Origin: Alitta virens
Lineage: Eukaryota; Annelida; Polychaeta; Phyllodocida; Nereididae
DNA: 64,000 nt
Reading direction: 5' to 3'
Assembly: GCA_932294295.1 (NCBI GenBank)
Contig: OW028580.1
Span: 7,655,374-7,719,373, forward strand
A model generated the notes under the pieces. That model saw nothing but the letters and a program-made list of their open reading frames with translations, was not told where the DNA came from and did no database searches. The position numbers and the translations under genes were made by a program. Position 1 is the stretch's first letter, and every line of letters starts with the position of its first letter. Positions 1 through 11,000 of this stretch are shown in pieces.

Positions 1-15
1 TTCAATCAAACGAAC

Positions 16-633
16 TTGATAAAAGCATGCCGCTTTGATATCTCCAAAGTGTCTAATGTGACCTCAGTGGAGAGGGTATCTTTAAGGACCATCATAATAA
101 TCACTTGGGGAGAAATGATATCGACACGATGTCCAGGCAAAGTATACCCGCCGGTCAGACTGAACCCGGGCACCTACATGGTGCACTGCCCGGCTCCTTG
201 CAACATTGCTGGCACCGGATGGAGGGTCCATTGCATCCCGGAAATCCACATGTCGCAAAGAGTGGCACTCCCGCCTATTCGGGTTGATGGCCAGTTCAAC
301 TTCACACACAACCTGAACCATCAAGCCATAATTGAGTCTTTCCCTCAGCTAAAGGGAACTACCACCGTACACGTTAAGGATGTCAGTGAGGAAATGTTGT
401 TGAATACAATCAGGTTAAGTGGTAAGACTTGGGTAAGGATCAAGAAACATGCACCAGCAACCTCACTGGCCATTTCTTTGATTGTAGTACTGCTTGTACT
501 GGCAGTATGGGGATTTTGGGCTACCAGGAAGAGTATATGGGTACAGTCATTTATAAATAGGATTGAGTGTTGTAAACTGAAGGCAAAACCCACTTCCGTA
601 TATCAGGTTACTGAGGACTCCACCGTTATTTGA
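16..633 (+). CDS. Envelope-like glycoprotein of an LTR retroelement, C-terminal part
   Basis: This 205-codon open frame ends in TGA and probably continues upstream of the window, so its first Met is unlikely to be the true start. Visible features are cysteines in the first half, an N-glycosylation sequon (NFT), a basic stretch, one strongly hydrophobic membrane segment at about residues 153-173, and a tail of about 30 residues with two adjacent cysteines. A single membrane anchor close to the C-terminus, followed by an A-rich tract and a probable LTR, is the layout of an env-like third ORF in metaviral (Gypsy-type) or BEL elements. It would be a surface glycoprotein of an endogenous element. 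No fusion peptide or cleavage site lies within the visible part. A cellular membrane protein is a less likely alternative. Confidence 0.5.
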   Translation: MIKACRFDISKVSNVTSVERVSLRTIIIITWGEMISTRCPGKVYPPVRLNPGTYMVHCPAPCNIAGTGWRVHCIPEIHMSQRVALPPIRVDGQFNFTHNLNHQAIIESFPQLKGTTTVHVKDVSEEMLLNTIRLSGKTWVRIKKHAPATSLAISLIVVLLVLAVWGFWATRKSIWVQSFINRIECCKLKAKPTSVYQVTEDSTVI

Positions 634-700
634 CTACCTGTAGGTTCTCCGGACAGAGATGATGCTGACTTCTAGAGGTCCCAACAAGCAGTAATCAGTC

Positions 701-2524
701 TTTAAGAAAAAAAAAATTGTGTACTCTAGTGAATTAGCTCAGCTGTGTGTTAGGAATAGATAGGGCCCTTAGTGAGCGAATTCGTAGTCTAATTTTCTTT
801 ATTAAATGCAGGCAGTAAGGATGGGAGCCACTCTATTTACTTAGAAATGTACTTAGCAAGTCAGGGGCATATACACGAAAATTGTGAATTTGGTTCCCGT
901 CATTATTCTTCACGCATTACTTTTATGTAATTAGATGTAGCATTTAGCCTTTTATATATGATCGTCAAAATTTTCTTTAAACATGTGGTTTCTGTGAGGG
1001 ACATTTGGGGTTCTTGCCAGCACAAGGTCAGGGTTGTGGTGACCCCAGGCTTTGTTGCTCGCAGGGCAATGTCTCCACTTTTTTTTTACAATTCTTAATA
1101 ATGTTGGTTATAGGTCAGTGTCAGAGCGTCTTGCCGACACACCTTCCGGTAGAATCTTTGATGACGTTTAGGTTTTAATAAACCTAATGAACGCGTTATA
1201 AGTATTCAAGTGTCCTTGTTAACAGCGGAGTGGTTTAAACTGGTGGTAGAATTTAATTTTCAAACAAAAATTTTTTTTTTACAAAAGTCAGACTGGGTTA
1301 AAATTTCTTTTTTTTTTCATCATTTCAGCCTTTGAGTGAGATGCATTTATATCATTAAGTCAATGTCAGTTAAACTAGTAAATTGTCATACATCTCACTT
1401 CCCTTGGTGATAAGTTGTGTAAAAAGCAGAGGCTTTTTGACCAGGTAGAAATGATGTCTGTGAATGTTATATTATTTAGTATATTTATGTATCTAGTCCA
1501 TACAATTCAAACACATGACCGGGAGTGCACTTATATCAATGTATAACATAGAATGTATAAAATAGAGTAAATGTCAAATATAATGAATGTAACTAAAGTC
1601 AAGATATAAGTAAGGAATGTTTGTGTATGTTTGAATATATGTCAGAATGTATCAGAGTGTGTATGGACTGGACAGGTGCAAATGACCCCTATTGTGATTG
1701 TATTGAAAACCCCACTTTTGTGACTCCAATACTGGACAAAGGGGGGGGGGGGGCTACAGTCAGAGGGACATAATGGGCATAGTCTCAACAAGGGAGTGGC
1801 ATTGTGTGGGTCAGCCAGAGGTCAGCATTGTCTTGGACAATGGTCACTGGGCCTAGGAGACGTGAAGGCTGGACAGGAATGTGGCTTGGTGCTTCCCAGG
1901 AGAATGAGTACAAAGCCCAGTGGAGTTTACTGCAGTAGCTAATTGTGGAAAATCTGTGCTTTTGACTATTGAATTGGACTGGACTTTGTATGGCCCCTAT
2001 GCTGGTCAGTTTTAATGTGTTTGTCAAATACAAGTGGTGGCAGAAAGCCACTGGGGGAAGTTTGGAAAAAACCTGACAGAAAGCAACTAGGGGAGTTGTG
2101 AAAAGTGTATATTGTATTTAAATGTGTGTGCTACAATTGGCTCAGGCCTGTTGACCAATTGTAGAGTGACCTGGATTCAGGGAGTAGTCAGGAAATAAGC
2201 TGGCTATAAATATTAAATATCTGGGAGAGGAGGATCTTTTGATTGAGCCAAATCTGACCAGTCTGACACAAATTCATGGACTTTGTTATTGTTGTGTTTA
2301 TTCTGAAGTCTATGGACTTATGCTGCTGAGCTACAGCACTACACTTTATGGAGTCTTAAGATCTTGGACACTGGATACTTTGCAATATTGAATTGTTTGT
2401 TTCTCATTTGTGCTACCTAGCAACTTGAGTGGACTAACTGAATTGCAATAGCTGTTCCGAGGTCTTGTATGAAATATCTTATTAAATTACTTACAAATTA
2501 GAAGTGCTTGTTTAACATTCAACA
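701..2524 (+). mobile_element. Probable 3' LTR of the env-bearing element
   Basis: A purine-rich tract at 704-716 (A with one G) lies about 70 bases after the env stop and resembles a polypurine tract. The sequence after it begins TGTG at 718, and a plausible end is CA at 2524, giving TG...CA termini and about 1.8 kb. A TATA-like site (CTATAAATATTAAAT, about 2204) is followed by a long region that could be R-U5. Only one end of the element is in the window, so LTR identity cannot be confirmed by comparing copies, and other insertions could lie inside (a 14-base G tract occurs at about 1741). Confidence 0.35.
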
Positions 2525-2931
2525 AAGGTACTCGTACTTGACTTGAGTACATTTGGCAGTACTCGTACTCGTACTCAATTACATTGCCCAAAGGTTCTTG
2601 ATTATTTGCTTATTTGTTTATTGTCCAGAAATAATACATACATGAATTACAATACACAGAAACATTATAGTTTTTGTTTATGGTTTGCCCAGACAATAAA
2701 AATTTCAATGCACAGGGATGATGCCAATAGCATATATTCCCTTTCTTTTTGTGTGATTAACGAAATAATAATGAATATTATAACAAAAAAAAAAATAATA
2801 AATAAATAAAATAACAAAAAAGAAAATAATATTATAATAACTAAAATAAATAATACACAGACAGAGAGGAAAATTAAATAAAAATTTTCAATTTGAATAT
2901 AAGTATTACAGATATTACAAATTAAGTTCAT

Positions 2932-4488
2932 TACTAATTAGGTATCTTTTCAATCTAGTTTTATAAGTTTGTATACAACATTTTCTATCTATTACAGTCG
3001 ATAAACTGTTGAACAATTTAACACCTTGATATCTTATTGATTGTTGAGAACATTCAGTTTTATACACAGGTATTCTATAAAGGCTATTTGTACGAGTTTC
3101 ATGCACATGATTTGGAAATTGAAAAAATTAAGAAATATATTGGGTAACATTTGTCGACTAAATTTATACATAAATATCAAAATACGGAGTTGAAATATTT
3201 TCTTTACATTAAGTATATTGTGTTTCATAAACAACAGACATGATTCTGTATTGTACGGAACATTTGAAATAATTCTTAAGAACTTTTTTTGAAGTTTGAT
3301 TAAACAATGTAGATGAGTGTTTGTGGCAGTTCCCCAAGACTCAATACAATAAATTAAATATGGGTATATAAAACTGTTGTAGAGGGTAATTAGAGTTGAT
3401 AATTTTACTACTTTTTTTGCTTTGCAAATAATACCTATTCCCTTTGATATTTTAGCTTTAACATAATTAATATGAGATATCCATTGTAGTTTTTCATCCA
3501 AATGCACTCCTAAAAATTTAATAAAATTGACACGGGTTACCTCATTTCTATTCATGAATAATCTATTTGTGTTGCTAACTTGTTTTTTGGGAGGATGGAA
3601 TATTAAAAATTTGGTTTTCTTTGCATTTAGTGATAGTTTATTAGCATTTACCCAGTTAATTATTTAATTTAATTCAATGTTCATCGTATTTATCAAATCA
3701 TCTATGTCCCTTCCAGTTATAAACAAATTAGTGTCATCTGCAAATATGATAGAAAAGATAATATTACTGACATTAGGGAGATCGTTGATGTAAATCAAGA
3801 ACAAAAAAGTCCAAGAATTGAGCCCTGGGGAACGCCACATTTCAAAAGAAGTCTCACTGAGCTTGATTTATTGAATGACACAAATTGATATCTATTGCTT
3901 AAGTAGCTTGACATCCATAGATAACAAAATCTGATGATCCACAGTATCAAATGCCTTACTTAAATCGATAAATAAACCCAAAACATATTCATTGTTATTG
4001 AATGCAGTTGTGATTTTGTCAATTAAATAAAATGAAGCTAAAGATGTATTGTAATTCTTTCTAAACCCAAATTGCAGTTCATAGAACAATTTTTTAGTGT
4101 TAAAAAAAGAAATAACTCTATTGTACATTATTCGTTCAAATATTTTTGAAAACACTGACAATAATGAAACTGGCCTGTAGTTAATAATTTCTGATTTATC
4201 CCCTGATTTATATATTGGTATTACACAAGCTGTCTTCAATTTATCTGAAAAAGCCCCTGTTGAAAATGATAGATTAATTAAATAGGTTAGAGGTTTTAGA
4301 AAATGCTGAAAACTAGATTTAATTACTTTTGAATGTATTCCATCATGGCCTGGACTTGATTCTTTTAATAATTCAATTGTTGTTGCTATTTCTTCTTCGC
4401 TAACACTATTCAAAAACATGCTATTTACATTATGCTCTGAGATATAAGACAATGGATCTTTGTCAGTATATGGTATTGTTTTGGACAA
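2932..4488 (-). pseudogene. LINE ORF, reverse-transcriptase part, frame-shifted
   Basis: The RT is split over at least three frames. 3892-4488 encodes fingers and early palm (SPGHDGIHSKVIK, ACVIPIYKSGDKS, NYRPVSLLSVFSKIFE, LQFGFRKNYNT, GLFIDLSKAFDTVDH). Around 3713-3751 the minus strand encodes the catalytic box FADDT. 3034-3555 encodes the thumb and C-terminal part (FIKFLGVHLDEKLQWISHI, SFIYPYLIYCIESWG). The order is correct for a Jockey-group RT. The frame changes between blocks show that the copy is dead. No RNase H follows. Confidence 0.85.
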
Positions 4489-4581
4489 ATTGGGCCCAAC
4501 ATTAATGTAATGTTTATTAAAACTAGTTGCAATTAAGTTAGCATCACTTGTGAGTTTATCACTTATTCGAAACTCTGAACA

Positions 4582-6168
4582 TTATTTGCCTGATTTATTT
4601 TTATTGATGATAGCTCTTATAGTTGACCAGGATTTCTTGAGATTGTGCTTGTGATTGATAAAAATTTGATCATAGTATTCTTTTTCTGCGGTTCTAAGTA
4701 ACTTATTCAATTTCGATTTGTACATTTTATAAATCTCTAATCTTCCAGTCGAAGCATTTTTTCTGTATTGTTCATATAGTTTATTCTTATTCATAATAGC
4801 TATTTTAAGACCATGAGTCAACCATGGCTTTCTGTTCTTGTAACCTATTTTATGCATTTTGACTGGAAAACATTCATCATATGTTTTTATAAAGTAATCG
4901 TAAAAAATATTGAAAGCATCATCAATATTCTGCATAGAAAGTATATCATCCCAGTCACGTCTCTGAATTTTCTGGATAAACATTCTGATATTCTTCTCAG
5001 TGAGACTTCTTTTTGAACAATGAGTTGGCTTCACATGCATTTCGTGACTTATATTGATGCAAAAAATAGGATAATGGTCAGTTATTTCTGTAATAAGTAT
5101 TCCATTAAATAGACGGGAATTATGTATTTCATTGCAATAAACATGATCTATTATTGTAGTAGAATTTGCAGTTACTCGTGTAGGCTTATTGATCAGTGGC
5201 ATAAAAGAATGTGAATATAGCGTATCCAAAAAATCTGAACTTTGAGTGTGATTTTCAGTATTTAACAGGTTGATATTAAAATCTCCTAAGAGGTAAATTA
5301 TATTGCACTCAGATTTAAGTTTAACCAGAACATCGCCAAGATATTTATTAAATTCCTCGATGGCAGTATTGGGGGGTCTATATACAGTACCTACAATAAC
5401 ATTTTTGTCAACATTAAATTCAGATTTAGGTATTTGTATGAACAGTGACTCAATATACTGATTGCAGAAGTTGAATTCATTTTGAGGGTTGTATTCTATT
5501 TCTTGACTAATGCAAATAGATACTCCACCACCTGATTTGTCTGCCCTAAACTGACTTTCAATATTGTAACCGCACATATTATAGCAGTCATTGTTTGCTT
5601 GAGTCAGCCAAGTCTCACTAAATGTGATTATTTTAAACCTTAGATTAAGACATTGCAGGTACTGTTCAAAGCAGTTCAGATTCTTTGACATACTTCTAAT
5701 ATTACAATGCATCAAAGAGAGACAATTTTCAGGAATGTTATACTTAGTGCATTTTTTAGCAAATGATTGTTCTGTATAATAATCACAGTTCTGTATATTA
5801 AAAACACACTGTTCATCATTATAATACTGATAGTCAGGGTCAATGTCAAGTAAGAATTGCATTCGTTCTTCTTCAGATTGACAGTCAATGTCCAGTGGAT
5901 TAAATAATTTATCTGTTACAGACATTTTAGATTGCTCAAGACTTGACTGTGGATTACATCTGACATTATCAATAAATTGAGAGTCACATTCAATATGATT
6001 GAATGGAAAAAGGTTAACATGACAAAATTCACAGGTAAATTGATTCATTTGTATATCACATATATCTACTGGCAAACAATGGCGATGAAATAAGTTATTA
6101 AACCAAATACAAACAACCGTGCGAGAATGTGATAGAATCCTGTGTGAACATACATAGCAATTAACCAT
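4582..6168 (-). pseudogene. LINE ORF, 5' part: PHD-like finger plus AP endonuclease
   Basis: A 528-codon frame. Residues 5-50 carry paired Cys/His ligands (CxxC ... HxxC ... CxxC), a PHD-like finger often found at the start of CR1-like ORF2 proteins. Residues about 150-385 form an AP-endonuclease domain of the exonuclease/endonuclease/phosphatase fold. Recognisable blocks are HCNIRSM, FSETWL, GTVYRPPN, LLGDFNINLL, IIDHVY and ITDHYPI, with the catalytic Asn, Glu, Asp and His positions present. The domain would nick target DNA to prime reverse transcription. The frame then runs through the linker and stops just before the RT, where an intact element would continue. Confidence 0.85.
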
Positions 6169-6565
6169 GATTAATCAATGAATATACAAAACATGAAACT
6201 AAAATGACAAAGTTGCTAGTAAATAAAAAAAGATACCATTCATAGTACTGTAATACAAAAACATTGATAGCATATATAAAATTTCTGTGTTATTAAATAA
6301 ATTACACAAATGAAAATTAAATAAACCAAAGTGCAATCACCCATAACAAGATTTTTGTGTTACTTGCACCAAGACCAAGTCAAAGATCAATAATACCAAG
6401 TAATACCAAGTAAAAATGGAACAGTTTAATCATTTCTTAATTAAACTTTCAATTCATTTCGGACAACCATGAGAATCTGGCCAAGTAAGTTCTGACCCTT
6501 CCATTTGTCTCTATTTGAAATATCTTTGTTTGACATATACATGCCCACACCCCATACACAGTTTG

Positions 6566-6663
6566 GCCCAAAGGTTGTACTCGTACTTGTACTTGTACTC
6601 GCAGTATTGGTTGGTACTCGTACTTGTACTCAAGTAAATTTACCTGTACTCATGCACAGCCCT
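6566..6663. repeat. TACTCG-rich repeat interrupted by the LINE
   Basis: Degenerate TACTCGTACTTG words occur on both sides of the LINE (2527-2580 and 6577-6650). Removing the LINE and one copy of its 11-bp target duplication rejoins them into one repeat of about 170 bp. The outer right end reads GCACAGCCCTG, the complement of CAGGGCTGTGC, which resembles hAT-type termini. The left end abuts the putative LTR at 2524 and may be truncated. Confidence 0.5.
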
Positions 6664-6756
6664 GCTAATTATACATGACAACAAAATGGCGACAATTCCA
6701 TCTACTGCTCCACAAGACAAAATTTGACCAACAGAGAAGTGTAATCAACAAAAAAA

Positions 6757-7310
6757 TTACTGAATTACAGAAGCCAGGACATTAGGAATACCTTTTGGGA
6801 TGATTTTATAGAGCTGTACATTCAGAAAACATGCAACAACATTTTAAATGTGTTTCAGAACGGACTGTTCTTATCTGTAATACGAATCTAAATCACCAAG
6901 TATGATGCTTTAGAAGGAACCAGAGTAGATGATAGAATTTTTTGAGTTCGTTGGATCTTGTTTATGACTTGAATGTTCAATACAAAATTAGGAGAAACTC
7001 GTTAATTATACTTTACGTGCACCAAAACAGCTCTTGTTTTGACTCTTCTGAACAAGTTTTCTTAGTAAATAATAAATGGCAGTAATAAAGATATCAAATC
7101 TATATCCAAATTTTTCTTTATTCTTGTGTATTTCAAATATTTCATGGTCAGACTGGATAGTTATTAGGTTATAAAAGAAAAGGAGTGTTTTGTTGTGAAA
7201 TTTAAGTGCCCATCAAACATGTAGTCATTCTCATAAAAGTATAACATATTATTAAACACTAAACATTTGAAGTCCCTCATTTTATTTGATGTTCTTACTT
7301 TATGTTAGGT
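6757..7310 (+). pseudogene. Orphan duplicate of the gene 1 3' UTR
   Basis: This non-coding stretch aligns along its length with the 3' UTR of gene 1 (16285-16828). Shared blocks in the same order include TTACAGAAGCCAGG, ATCTAAATCACCAAGTATGATG, GTGCACCAAAA, AATAAAGATAT (poly(A) signal, about 7084), AAGTGCCCATCAAACATGTA and TGTTCTTACTTTATGTT. No coding exon is recognisable upstream before the LINE. The simplest reading is that a third, more proximal gene of this family once ended here and its body was lost or lies outside the window. Confidence 0.75.
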
Positions 7311-8060
7311 ATGGAGTTTTATGATGTCTTATGTGTGAAGTATTATGTATATGCAGTATTATGTGTTACTGCAGTAGCTACCTTTGCCCTGCAAGGAGCA
7401 TGCATTGTAAGATTACATACAGCTCTGCCACTCCCCATCCATGCATCTAAGTTGACCAGTGCAAGCTCTACATGCTGCAACTGGGACAATACATGTGCTT
7501 TAAGTTTGGGATATTTACTTAAAAAATAGTTGCTGTGGGGAGCAGAAAAAACGTAGATTAGCTAAAATTTAGTAAACGCTTGCTACAAGGCAATGACCTC
7601 ACAGGAGAAAGGGACCTTTGTGAATTCATGACTGAGCCAAAAAGTACAATGCGCAGTTTATGAGATCCCTGTTCCAAGTATTAATTCATAAATACCACAA
7701 GGAGCTCCTAAAAGCAACATATTTGATATAAGAGCCATAAAATTGGGACATACAAGTAGCCATTTATCTAGTCTTAATGAAAATAGTCTTATCAGCCAAA
7801 ACTGCATAACTTTGTTTGTTTTAATGTCATAAATTGAAAGTACATTTTTTCTTGCAATGGAATACTTCATGATTGGCCAAAGCATATAAAATTCCCCGAT
7901 ACTGCAGAAGTATTTAATTACTAGTTTAGCTTTAGAGGTAGGTATATACCTTCTTAATACTGCAGTCATTCAGAGATCTGAAAGATTTTATTCTGGAATT
8001 TAAGTAAACGGAATTAGTAAATTTAATTTTAACAAGGATATTCTATTATCATTATTTCAG
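7311..8060 (+). other. Upstream region of gene 1, no gene recognised
   Basis: About 750 bases between the orphan 3' UTR and the exon holding the gene 1 start codon. I see no conserved coding exon. The sequence ATTATTTCAG just before 8061 is a good splice acceptor, so gene 1 probably has an untranslated first exon and promoter in or upstream of this stretch. I could not place either one. Confidence 0.3.
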
Positions 8061-8078
8061 GTACGAAAGACTGAAAAT

Positions 8079-11000
8079 ATGGCATTTGCATCATTGCTAC
8101 TTATTGTGGCATCACTGGCGTTTGTGAAAACAACATCAGTCAACCAAATCGTAACGGATGGAGCTTTTGGGAACATTGTAAGTTATTGATTCTTAAAAAT
8201 ATAATCAGAACAATTATCAAGTCAGTAGAAATAAAAGATCTATATAATACATAAACGACGTATCTTGACAGTTAACATTATGACTTAACAATTTAAATGT
8301 GAGCAATGACCGAGAGATGGAACTGACATTAATAACTCTTGTCACCATGATTTTTGAAACTAGAGCACAAATATGATTCATATTGAACTTATTTCAACAT
8401 AATGATTATGAGAAATTAGTGAAATGGGAAAAACAGCAGTAAATTGGCAGGAAAAAATTACATCTTTACCTTTTAAAGTTACATTTAATACTCTCAGGTA
8501 GTAGATGCTGTTGTATCTCGCATATCGCAAACATGCATATTTGGCGACGACAAACGATTTCTCCGAAGAATGGCATTCGTTGAAACGCTTGATGGTACCG
8601 ATGTGGCTGCCTTCAATGGTGGTAAAAATGGTGGAATATGGAAGGTAAATTATCTTTTCTGTGTTTGAAAATCTAAAAAAAGAAAATAATTTGGGTATTT
8701 TTAAAATTGGGTATATTTTAAGCATAAAGTTGATGAAACGTTTTTGTAAAATTTTCTTGCCTGATATGTTATAAATTAAACTGTCAGGTGAGTTTTTGTA
8801 GAATAAATAGTCTGGTGGTCTATCATCAGTCGTGGGAGGACCTCCTGATTGATTTTTTTTTAAAGATGAAGATGATTTTGTCTGTTGCGCAACTTATGTG
8901 GCATTATGTACTATAAGTTTGATAGAGAAACTCTAAAAAGCAATTTAAACAAAGTTCAGTATAAGATCTTCTTAAAATATTTCATACTAATTTCACAACT
9001 TATGTTTTTTATTAATTATTTCCAGATCGATAACTCAATTTTGACTGCATCAAGTAATAGCTATGTGGCTTCATTTAGAACCTCGGTTCTCAAAGACTTC
9101 GGCATTGACTGGGACAAGGTCACTTATGCTGACCTTTCAAAACCCCTTTATTCCGGCCTGGCTGCAGCATTGTACATCGAGTAAGATTCTGATATTAAGG
9201 TGGAAGCAATTATGTAATAAATAAATGGGTGGTTGAGTGGGTGGGTGGATTAGGGCTTTAAGCCCCGTTCCCACATAGCCGAGTTTGCCGTAGTCAACTC
9301 GTAGTATTACATCACGGCCGAAATTCGAGGGATTGGCGACGGATTCTGGTGGAAAAAGTCACTGGGCATGACCCGGCGGGTGACTCGCCGGGTACCAGGA
9401 GTGACTCCGCGGGTTACTCGGCGGGTTCGGCGAGTGACTCGCCGAGTTCGGCGGGTGACTCGCCGGATTACGGCAAATTAAACTGTCAAATAAAACTGGA
9501 TTGTAGTATAGTTCATACTGATTCCATACGTGTTTTTGGATCTAAAATAGACAAAATATTAGGCGAGTTATTTGTCTGAGAAGGCAGCTAGGTTGGCGGA
9601 GGCAAACAGTGGTGCTCCCGCACACGTCCGCGCCCGGACTTTATCAAACGCTGCTCAATTTAATATTATTCCGATTTTCGTCAAACAAGACTGTATATGA
9701 AGAATAAGAATAAACTATCATCTATCTATCTATCTGCATATTCTTTCGAGATTGTAGTATAGTTCATACTGATTCTATACGTGTTTTCGGATCGAAAATA
9801 GATCAAATATTAAGCGAGATATCCTATATTATATAATAAGCATATAAATATATCTGTCTCTTTAACCTATCTATCTACATATCTACATATCTACATATCT
9901 ATATATTTACATATCTACATATCTACATATTTACATATTTACATATCTACATATCTATCTATCTATCTACATATCTATCTATCTAACTATCTACATTAAA
10001 GAACAGCGATTAATGTTTGGGGCGTTAGACTATTATATACATTCTACACATTTCCCTGAACAATTCAGTCTTTATTTGACGAAAATCGGATTAATATTTG
10101 GGAAGCAGCAGCCTTTTAAATAGTATATACAACCCCCAGCAGTACATTTTTATATAAGAAGAATATGAAGAATAAGAATAAACTATCATCTATCTATCTA
10201 TCTGCATATTCTTTCGAGAATTTTGCAAATTTTGTAGCAAATTTTGCAAAGTGTATCACCTTCTTTACTGCCATAATATTAGAGGAGCAGCGGCCTTTTA
10301 AAGTTTATACAACCCCCTACGCTGATGATGCATTTACAAAAAGGAAGAACTCGGCAATTATCCGCCGAGTCATTCCTGGTACCCGCCGGGTTACTCCTCG
10401 CACTCCTGAACAACCTGCCGGGTGTAGTACGAGTGAAATTAGCGTCGAGTAATCCGTCGACTTCGACGGGTTACTCTGCGGGTTCGACGGGTTACTCGGC
10501 GGGTACCAGTAGTCACTCGCCAAGTTGGACGGATTCATTACGGATTTTTGGAAATCCGTCAGAAGCCGCCGAGTGTGCTGTGCAGCGCAGCATACTCGGC
10601 TACCGGCTCCAAATCTCACGGATTGGCTACGAGTCCCAGGAGTTACTCGCCGGGTATCTCCCGAGTGCGAGGAGTAGTCACAGAGTTTAGTACGGATTGG
10701 GTCCGAGAAGCGTGTTACGTAATACTACGAGTTGACTACGAGAAACTCGGCTATGTGGGAACAGGGCTTTACGTCTTTTATTTCTGCACCTGATGGGCTA
10801 ACTAGCACAAACAGGGACCATGGCAATGAGATGATGGAAACAGCCATCCAACTCAGGCTTAACCGGGAATTGAACTTGGTACCTGGTGGTTGGAAGCCCA
10901 GCACGCTACCAAATGAGATAGACCCCCCACCCCCAATAAATTAATAAGTAAAAAGAGTTACATAGGCATACTCTGCAGTCTACATTTTATATGCTTGGTG

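Larger units (their letters stand above)
2597..6565 (-). mobile_element. Full-length non-LTR retrotransposon (LINE, CR1/L2/Jockey-like)
   Basis: A 3,969-bp minus-strand element bounded by an 11-bp direct repeat, GCCCAAAGGTT, at 2586-2596 and 6566-6576. This is the target-site duplication expected of target-primed reverse transcription. Its 3' end (low coordinates) reads AATAAACAAATAAGCAAATAA, a poly(A)-signal-like, A-rich tail. It encodes a PHD-like zinc finger, an apurinic endonuclease and a reverse transcriptase in that order, with about 400 bp of 5' UTR. The frame is broken in several places, so the copy is inactive. The absence of a visible RNase H and the N-terminal finger favour the CR1/L2 side of the Jockey group. 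Confidence 0.85.
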
